A DNA stretch of 64,000 bases from the NCBI GenBank assembly GCA_012845835.1, contig JABAKD010000023.1, positions 12,089,851 to 12,153,850 of the forward strand, in the 5' to 3' direction. This DNA comes from Undaria pinnatifida (taxonomy: Eukaryota > Sar > Phaeophyceae > Laminariales > Alariaceae). The position numbers and the translations under genes were made by a program. Shown here piece by piece: positions 58,621 to 64,000 of this stretch. The notes beneath the pieces are model-generated. The model searched no databases. It saw only the letters and a list, made by a program, of their open reading frames with translations, and was not told where the DNA came from. Position 1 is the stretch's first letter; each line of letters starts with the position of its first letter.

Positions 58621-59784
58621 CGCGATGTGGCCGACAGTACGATCGTTCTTGGTTGTCGGGCACGCCTACTGTGATATTATGCGAAACCAACAAATCATAG
58701 GCGAGCTGGTCCGGGCTTGCTTGAGAAAAGGTGCGGTCTACTTGCTTATACGCTACAAGTTCAGTGTGCGACGTATTACACCCGACTATACCCGTTTACA
58801 CTGCTTGTCTAAAATCTCAACCTGCCTGGCATGTCTTGCGAATTGCTCCTTTTTAGCGTAATCTCGTGCGCGGCTGTACGTACTCGTACGTATACCAGGT
58901 ACTGTGCCTTGTGTAAATCGTACATATCTACGTATGATACAAACCTACGAGCACATACTACGTCTTTGAACCACGCCCACAACGTCACACACCCGAATTG
59001 TGTCCAGCATGTCGGCATTCGAGAATGGATCCCTGGTATCATAAGTAAGTACGAGTACCAGGTACGAGTACTCGAACCAGGTATACAATACGTACGTACG
59101 TGCCTGGTAATTTTTTTGAAATTTTGACTTCCTGATATATATGTGTACGAGTACTCGTATAGTCTAATACAAGGTTCCCCTCCGGGAAGTGCCTAAGGGA
59201 GTGGCGCAAGAACGAAACCCAAACATCCAACATCTGACTGTGGGCAAATAAGATGTACCTGGTGGTAGTGAAAACTATGTTCTTGTCCGCAGCTCGAGAA
59301 AAAAGCGGAGTGTGGGGAGGCACCCTCCCGGGTACGGTTCGCTCTCTCTCTCACCGTCGTGGTGGAGAACCGTAAATATGTGGTAATCCCATCAGTTCGT
59401 ACGTGTCCAGCGCCAGTACTCGTACGATGGGGACTTTTTAGACGAGCGACTCTTATGCAATAAAATTTGCGTGGTGAAAAATAAAAGAACAAATAGGTGG
59501 ATTTTCAACCGGCAAGAAAACGAATCAGCAGTTGTTCCGTGCGCCGTCTTTCTGTCGTGGTTTTGGTGTTTTCTTGTTGTTTCCTGTTGTTTCGTATGGA
59601 AATCAGCAATTTTAGAATAGGTACTCTTCGTGTCTTGTTGAGCCAGATATTGAACTTAACAACGAGTGGTACACGCCAGGATGGGCAATCATCCCCCTTC
59701 ACAGCCAATTCGTCGCAGAGAGTGCGCGAAATGAGGAACTGTAGGGCTTCTTGTCGTTGAGACAGAGAAGCCCTTTTTCATGGA
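58621..59784. other. Spacer with GTACGAGTAC-rich palindromic patches
   Basis: Around 58870-58930 and 59045-59160 the sequence is built from GTACGTACG, CGAGTACTCG and ACCAGGTAC words with strong local dyad symmetry. At 59168-59212 it contains a TAATACAAGGTTCCCCTCCGGGA block repeated at 63411-63456. No gene is supported. Confidence 0.5.
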
Positions 59785-60932
59785 CCATCAGCGCCTATAT
59801 CCACTGCTGTTTGCTTTTTAGATTCAAGAATAAATAATATGCTGGATTGTTTAGATCGTTGTCCGATTCAAATCGTCCCCTCGTGGAGACCAAAGCAGCT
59901 CGCCTCAGCATAGCGAGGACTCGCCACGTGCACATACATGATGTCTCCTACTACTGCTGCTGTGCGGCAAGGATGTACACGTAGCGTTGTGCTGTCATGT
60001 CTGGTCCCTGTCATCTGAGGTGTGAGCAAAATCTCCGACCCATAACATTACCCCTCTGTTATATGTACCTGGTACGTAAAAATACTTTGTCTACTTGGAC
60101 GTAAATGTAAGAATGAGTTGATAAATAAATTACCATCAGAAAGTTACTTATATTACCGCCCAAATTGGCGCGATCTACGGACATGCAATGGAGATGCGCA
60201 CGAAGTGGCAGCACAGCGGAAATATGGGGTATGGTGGGGTGACAAATGGCACGCTCCAATCAAAGAATCAGCTACTACAACAGCAGCCACACGCGCATAG
60301 AGTTGCAGGCTGCTGATGCTTGGGGGCTAGACCGCTGCTGGGCGGCAGGATCGTAGCGTAGTGCCATCAGCGCCCATATCCACTGCTGTTTGCTTTTTAT
60401 AGTCAAGCAAAATTACGCTGGATGGTTTTGATCGTCGTCCGATTCAAAATCGTCCCCTCGTGGAGACGAAAGCAACTCGCCTCAGCATAGCGAGGACTCG
60501 CTACGCGCATGTACATGATGTATCCCACTACTGCTGCGGTGCGGTAGGGTTGTACACGTAACGTTGTGCCGTCCTCATGTTTGGTACCTGTCATCTGTGG
60601 CGTGAGCAAAATCTCCGACACAAAACAATACCCCTCTGGTATGTAGTACGGCAAAATACTGCCTCTTTGGACGTAAATGTAAGGATGGGTTTGTATATCA
60701 ATTACTATAAAAAAGTTTTCTATATTACCGACCAAATTACCGCGATCCATGGACATGCAATGGAGATGCGTCCGAAGCGGCGGCACACCACAAATATGGG
60801 GTATGGTGGGGTGACAAATGCCACGCTCCGATCAAAGAATCAGCTACTACAACAGCAGCCACACGCGCATACAGTTGCAGGCTGCTGCTAGGGGGCTAGA
60901 CTGCTGCTGGGCGGCAGGATTAGCGTGGTGCT
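59785..60932. repeat. 579-bp tandem duplication
   Basis: CATCAGCGCC(C/T)ATATCCACTG starts at 59786 and 60365. The two units are collinear over their whole length, with substitutions and short indels. A minus-strand open frame is partly conserved in both units (60059-60259 and 60403-60786, sharing HLHCMSxDRxNLxGNI and SYIYVQ/PYIYVQ). It could be a relic exon, but no domain is seen. Confidence 0.9.
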
Positions 60933-61262
60933 CTGTGCAAAAAGAGGGAAAGAAACGTGTGCCCTCTACGAACAGGAAAGCCCGGTTTGCATCGAAGTTT
61001 TACGTACGTACGCGGGGATAGGGGATGCAGAAACCTAATCCCCGGGGATGTTGCGGAAAACCTAGGATTTGCCTTAATTGTGCCCAATGCCAAAAAAATT
61101 TGAAAGGCTTGCCACGCGCGACACACTGCACGGATCGCGCCCAAACCTCCAGCAACGTGAGCCTGACGGGTGAATTGTGCCCACCGCACCCGACGTTTGG
61201 GACAAAGGTGCGAGCACGAAGAAATGCGCCCGAAGGAAAAACAGAAATCACAATTATACATG
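60933..61262. other. Spacer between the tandem arrays, no gene
   Basis: Single-copy-looking sequence with GCGCGAC and CCCGACG patches. No supported gene. Confidence 0.35.
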
Positions 61263-63410
61263 AATCTATATATCTTAGTTCGCTTATCACATATGCACAT
61301 CCTTACGTCTGCGGATATCTCCCGCCTCTGACCGCCTTTCCGCGCGGTTTCTTCGCTGAGGCGTGCCCCCGCCTCGCCTGCAACCACCGGCTCAGCTGAT
61401 CCGCCCGCTCGGCGCCGTAGCGCGCGCGCGAGGCCTCGACGTCGAGATCTACGACGAGATCTCCGAAAAATCGTGCCCTGTGAGACGTTTGGTGCGTAGT
61501 CTGCACACAGGGCTAATGTCTTCGCGTTATTTCTTCGGTACGTGTTCTCTGACCTCCGACACACGGGGGGGGGTCGATTACATGGCCGGCGTCGCCATTG
61601 TAAAGGCCACTAAGCGAGGTTTGTGCTAGGATCTGGGGAAGAAAATTCGTAATCCCCGAGAACACATGCCACCCAGGCGTAGTGGAGAACTGCGAACTCT
61701 CAATATTTTTGAACCCTTGGTAGTCTACAGCAGCACGTATACATGTACATGATCTACAGCAGTAGCTGAAGCTATGATGAGCCTGCAGCATCACGAAGCT
61801 ACAAATGGTACATGCACAGCAGCATCACGAAGCTACAAATGGTATGTGCACAGCAGAATCACGAAGCTACAAATGGTATATGCACAGCAGCAGCTAGGCG
61901 TCGTGGAGAACTGCGAACTCTCAATATTTTTGAACCCCCGGTAGTCTATACAGCAGCACGTACATGTACATGATGTACAGCAGTAGCTGAAGCTATGATG
62001 AGCCTGCAGCATGACGAAGCTACAAATGGTATATGCACAGCAGCATCACGAAGCTACAAATGGCATATGCACAGCAGCATCACGAAGCTACAAATGGTAT
62101 ATGCACAGCAGCAGCTGTGGCCGCGCCTTTCTGCGTAGCAACGCAGAGCGTCACCCAGCTGAGGTGAACCGCCATGCTCTCCCATAATTTCCAGGCTGCC
62201 TTCTCGCATTGTTCCGCCGCACACGGGAAATCGGGAAAAACGTTTGTCGGCATTTTCCCTTTCCATTATCTCCCATATATGAATTAACAAACTTCGTCTA
62301 ACTCTTGGCATTACTTCTTACCCTGTTAATATTTACTATCCTGCGCTGCGACCGGCGGCCGTCCAGGCCGCCGGCGTAGCCCCTTGTAAATCTATATATC
62401 TTAGTTCGCTTATCACATATGCACGTCCTTACGTCTGCGGATATCTCCCGCCTCTGACCGCCTTTCCGCGCGGTTTCTTCGCTGAGGCGTGCCCCCGCCT
62501 CGCCTGCAACCACCGGCTCAGCTGATCCGCCCGCTCGGCGCCGTAGCGCGCGCGCGAGGCCTCGACGTCGAGATCTACGACGAGATCTCCGAAAAATCGT
62601 GCCCTGTGAGACGTTTGGTGCGTAGTCTGCACACAGGGCTAATGTCTTCGCGTTATTTCTTCGGTACGTGTTCTCTGACCTCCGACACACAGGGGGGGGT
62701 CGATTACCTGGCCGGCGTCGCCATTGTAAAGGCCACTAAGCGAGGTTTGTGCTAGGATCTGGGGAAGAAAAGTTCGTAATCCCCGAGAACACATGCCACC
62801 CAGGCGTAGTGGAGTACTGCGAACTCTCAATATTTTTGAACCCCCGGTAGTCTACAGCAGCACGGATACATGTACATGATGTACAGCAGTAGCTGAAGCT
62901 ATGATGAGTCTGCAGCATCACGAAGCTACAAATGGTATATGCACAGCAGCAGCTAGGCGTCGTGGAGAACTGCGAACTCTCAATATTTTTGAACCCCCGG
63001 TAGTCTACAGCAGCACGTACATGTACATGATGTACAGCAGTAGCTGAAGCTATGATGAGCCTGCAGCATGACGAAGCTACAAATGGTATATGCACAGCAG
63101 CATCACGAAGCTACAAATGGTATATGCACAGCAGCAGCTGTGGCCGCGCCTTTCTGCGTAGCAACGCAGAGCGTCACCCAGCTGGGGTGAACCGCCATGC
63201 TCTCCCATAATTTCCAGGCTGCCTTCTCGCATTGTTCCGCCGCACACGGGAAATCTTGAAAAAAGTTTGTCGGCATTTTCCCTTTCCAGTATCTCCCATG
63301 TATGAATTAACAAACTTCGTCTAACTCTTGGCATTACTTCTTACCCTCTTAATATTTACTATCCTGCGCTGCGACCGGTGGCCGTCCAGGCCGCCGGCGT
63401 AGCCCCTTGT
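61263..63410. repeat. Tandem duplication of a unit of about 1.1 kb (1126 and about 1022 bp)
   Basis: AATCTATATATCTTAGTTCG begins at 61263 and 62389, and both units end in CGTAGCCCCTTGTAA. The first about 420 bp are almost identical between units. They carry an Arg-rich minus-strand frame (ARYGAERADQLSRWLQ, then RGHASAKKPRGKAVRGGRYP) that may be a relic exon. The second part of each unit is built from smaller repeats and differs in copy number, which explains the length difference. Confidence 0.92.
61676..62120. repeat. 34-bp minisatellite within 150-220-bp higher-order units
   Basis: GCATCACGAAGCTACAAATG followed by GTATATGCACAGCA is a 34-bp unit repeated three times in a row (about 61788-61890) and again at 62010-62115. 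The larger block, starting GGCGT(A/C)GTGGAGAACTGCGA and ending in the 34-bp units, recurs at 61676 and 61897. In the second 1.1-kb copy it recurs at 62803 and 62955. TACAGCAG words are frequent. Confidence 0.88.
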
Positions 63411-63597
63411 AATACAAGGTTCCCCTCCGGGATGTGGGCATGGGAGTGGCGCAAGTTCATTCACAACACTGCGTGCGTAAAATGATATTTGGCACAGTAG
63501 TACAACAACAGTTGTTCGGAGTCATTTAAGATTGGCATTCAACCGTACGGTAATCCTGCGCCAAGGGATCGTACACGACCTTGCACAAATTTTGCAT
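63411..63597. repeat. Flanking 45-bp repeat and duplicated OTU 3' end
   Basis: 63411-63456 repeats 59168-59212 (TACAAGGTTCCCCTCCGGGA and a following GGGAGTGGCGCAAG). At 63532-63590 the minus strand encodes NLCKVVYDPLAQDYRTVEC, a diverged duplicate of the OTU C-terminus encoded just to its right. In the duplicate the catalytic-type His is replaced by Asp. Confidence 0.7.
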
Positions 63598-64000
63598 TCA
63601 ACCGCAGTACTGGAGTGTGCTGTAGTGCTGCACGAAGGGATCGTACAGGACATTGCACGAATTTGGTTCGGGGGGCGAGCTTGGATAGGATGTACCTGCA
63701 TATGTTACGTTGATGTCGATGTTAAACAAATGGTTGGCGGTGATAATTTCAACATGTGTGCCGTAAGCATATGCGTTGGACATGAGGTTGAGGTAGTGAC
63801 CCACTGAATCATAGAGTGTGTCGGGCTGTCCACGGGCAGCGACAGATTCGCTTTGAATTCCGCCTGAAATAACATCATCGAATGACATACCGAATAAGGG
63901 TATTGGATCATGCAGGTGATCACGGATGTGTTGCAGTATTTATTTGCTGTCGGGTAACGAAGTGTTTGTCAGGGTCTCCATGCACTTTGCGAGCAATGCA
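63598..64000 (-). pseudogene. OTU-like cysteine protease, C-terminal part, frameshifted, truncated by the window
   Basis: OTU enzymes are cysteine proteases, typically deubiquitinases. On the minus strand from the window edge the sequence reads CIARKVHGDPDKHF, matching the stretch that follows the catalytic DGNC(L/F)FR motif of OTU domains. The catalytic Cys itself would lie just outside the window. After a frameshift near 63945 it continues LQHIRDHLHDPIPLFGM, then YLNLMSNAYAYGTHVEII, ANHLFNIDINVTYAG and FVQHYSTLQYCG. The AYGTHVEI..AN.FN..I pattern and the final HY (candidate catalytic His, residue 88 of the 63888-63598 frame) are OTU hallmarks. The gene stops 10 bp into a local repeat. It may be a host gene, a pseudogene or a transposon-borne OTU. 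Confidence 0.7.

Noticed and set aside
59860-59930. Possible tRNA because of a GATTCAAATC T-loop-like word
   Set aside because: No cloverleaf partner stems could be drawn around it, and the repeated copy at about 60440 alters the loop.
61788-61890. CRISPR-like reading of the 34-bp GCATCACGAAGCTACAAATG repeats
   Set aside because: Units are head-to-tail with no spacers, so this is an ordinary minisatellite.
62298-62690. 130-codon Arg-rich minus-strand frame present in both 1.1-kb units
   Set aside because: It is recorded only as a possible relic exon. High identity between units comes from recent tandem duplication, so conservation gives no evidence of coding.

Overview
The window is a nuclear, eukaryotic stretch built almost entirely of nested transposable elements. 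There are no compact operons, no Shine-Dalgarno signals and no rRNA or tRNA that I can support. GT..AG-like splice signals, CAG/CTG and TACTGCTG-type low-complexity sequence, Ty1/copia and Ty3/gypsy retroelements and a tyrosine-recombinase (DIRS/Ngaro-like) retroelement together suggest an alga-like eukaryote. My best guess is a brown alga or another stramenopile (confidence about 0.4); a red alga or an oomycete relative is possible.

Layout. (1) 1238-11630: a complete minus-strand Ty1/copia element (copia-1) with 287-bp LTRs, a GGAAT target-site duplication (TSD) and a frameshifted gag-pol. Its 3' noncoding region carries a 3.3-kb foldback element with arms of about 1.08 kb (2107-5428), a scrap of another copia pol and a 129-bp tandem repeat. 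(2) 12522-27120: a 14.6-kb element with 508/510-bp LTRs and a CGTA TSD. Its 13.6-kb interior has no recognisable gag or pol and is largely pyrimidine-rich, degenerate tandem-repeat modules. Each LTR carries four GAAnnTTC palindromes upstream of a TATA box. (3) 27121-30738: repeats and one probable host or transposon gene (28438-29115). (4) 30739-50249: a dead minus-strand Ty3/gypsy element (gag with zinc knuckle, protease, RT, RNase H, integrase, chromodomain-like tail) split by three later insertions. These are a 7.9-kb plus-strand copia (copia-2, TSD CATAG), a 166-bp Tc1/mariner-type MITE (TSD TA) and a 3.9-kb LTR-flanked non-autonomous element (TSD AGATA). (5) 50285-51000: a plus-strand gypsy RNase H scrap. 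(6) 51817-53473: a tandem duplication. (7) 54007-57240: a broken minus-strand tyrosine-recombinase retroelement. (8) 57590-63456: layered tandem repeats with periods of about 1.1 kb, 579 bp, 34 bp and shorter. (9) 63598-64000: the C-terminal part of an OTU-like cysteine protease gene, frameshifted and cut by the window edge.

How it fits together. Four LTR elements have both LTRs and matching TSDs, so their boundaries are exact. LTR divergence counted by eye is about 1% for the 3.9-kb element, about 3-3.5% for the two copias and about 4% for the 14.6-kb element. The gypsy host element must be older than its insertions. Three elements (copia-1, copia-2 and the 3.9-kb element) share an unexpected feature: a perfect short palindrome starting exactly at the inner edge of the 5' LTR, where a primer-binding site would be expected. 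Two of them also share a near-identical polypurine tract, which ties the coding-poor 3.9-kb element to the copia-1 lineage. Almost every protein here belongs to a mobile element. The only candidate cellular genes are the BAH-like or 'GKV..hWY'-like ORF at 28.4-29.1 kb, an antisense ORF with a splice donor inside the 3.9-kb element, and the OTU fragment.
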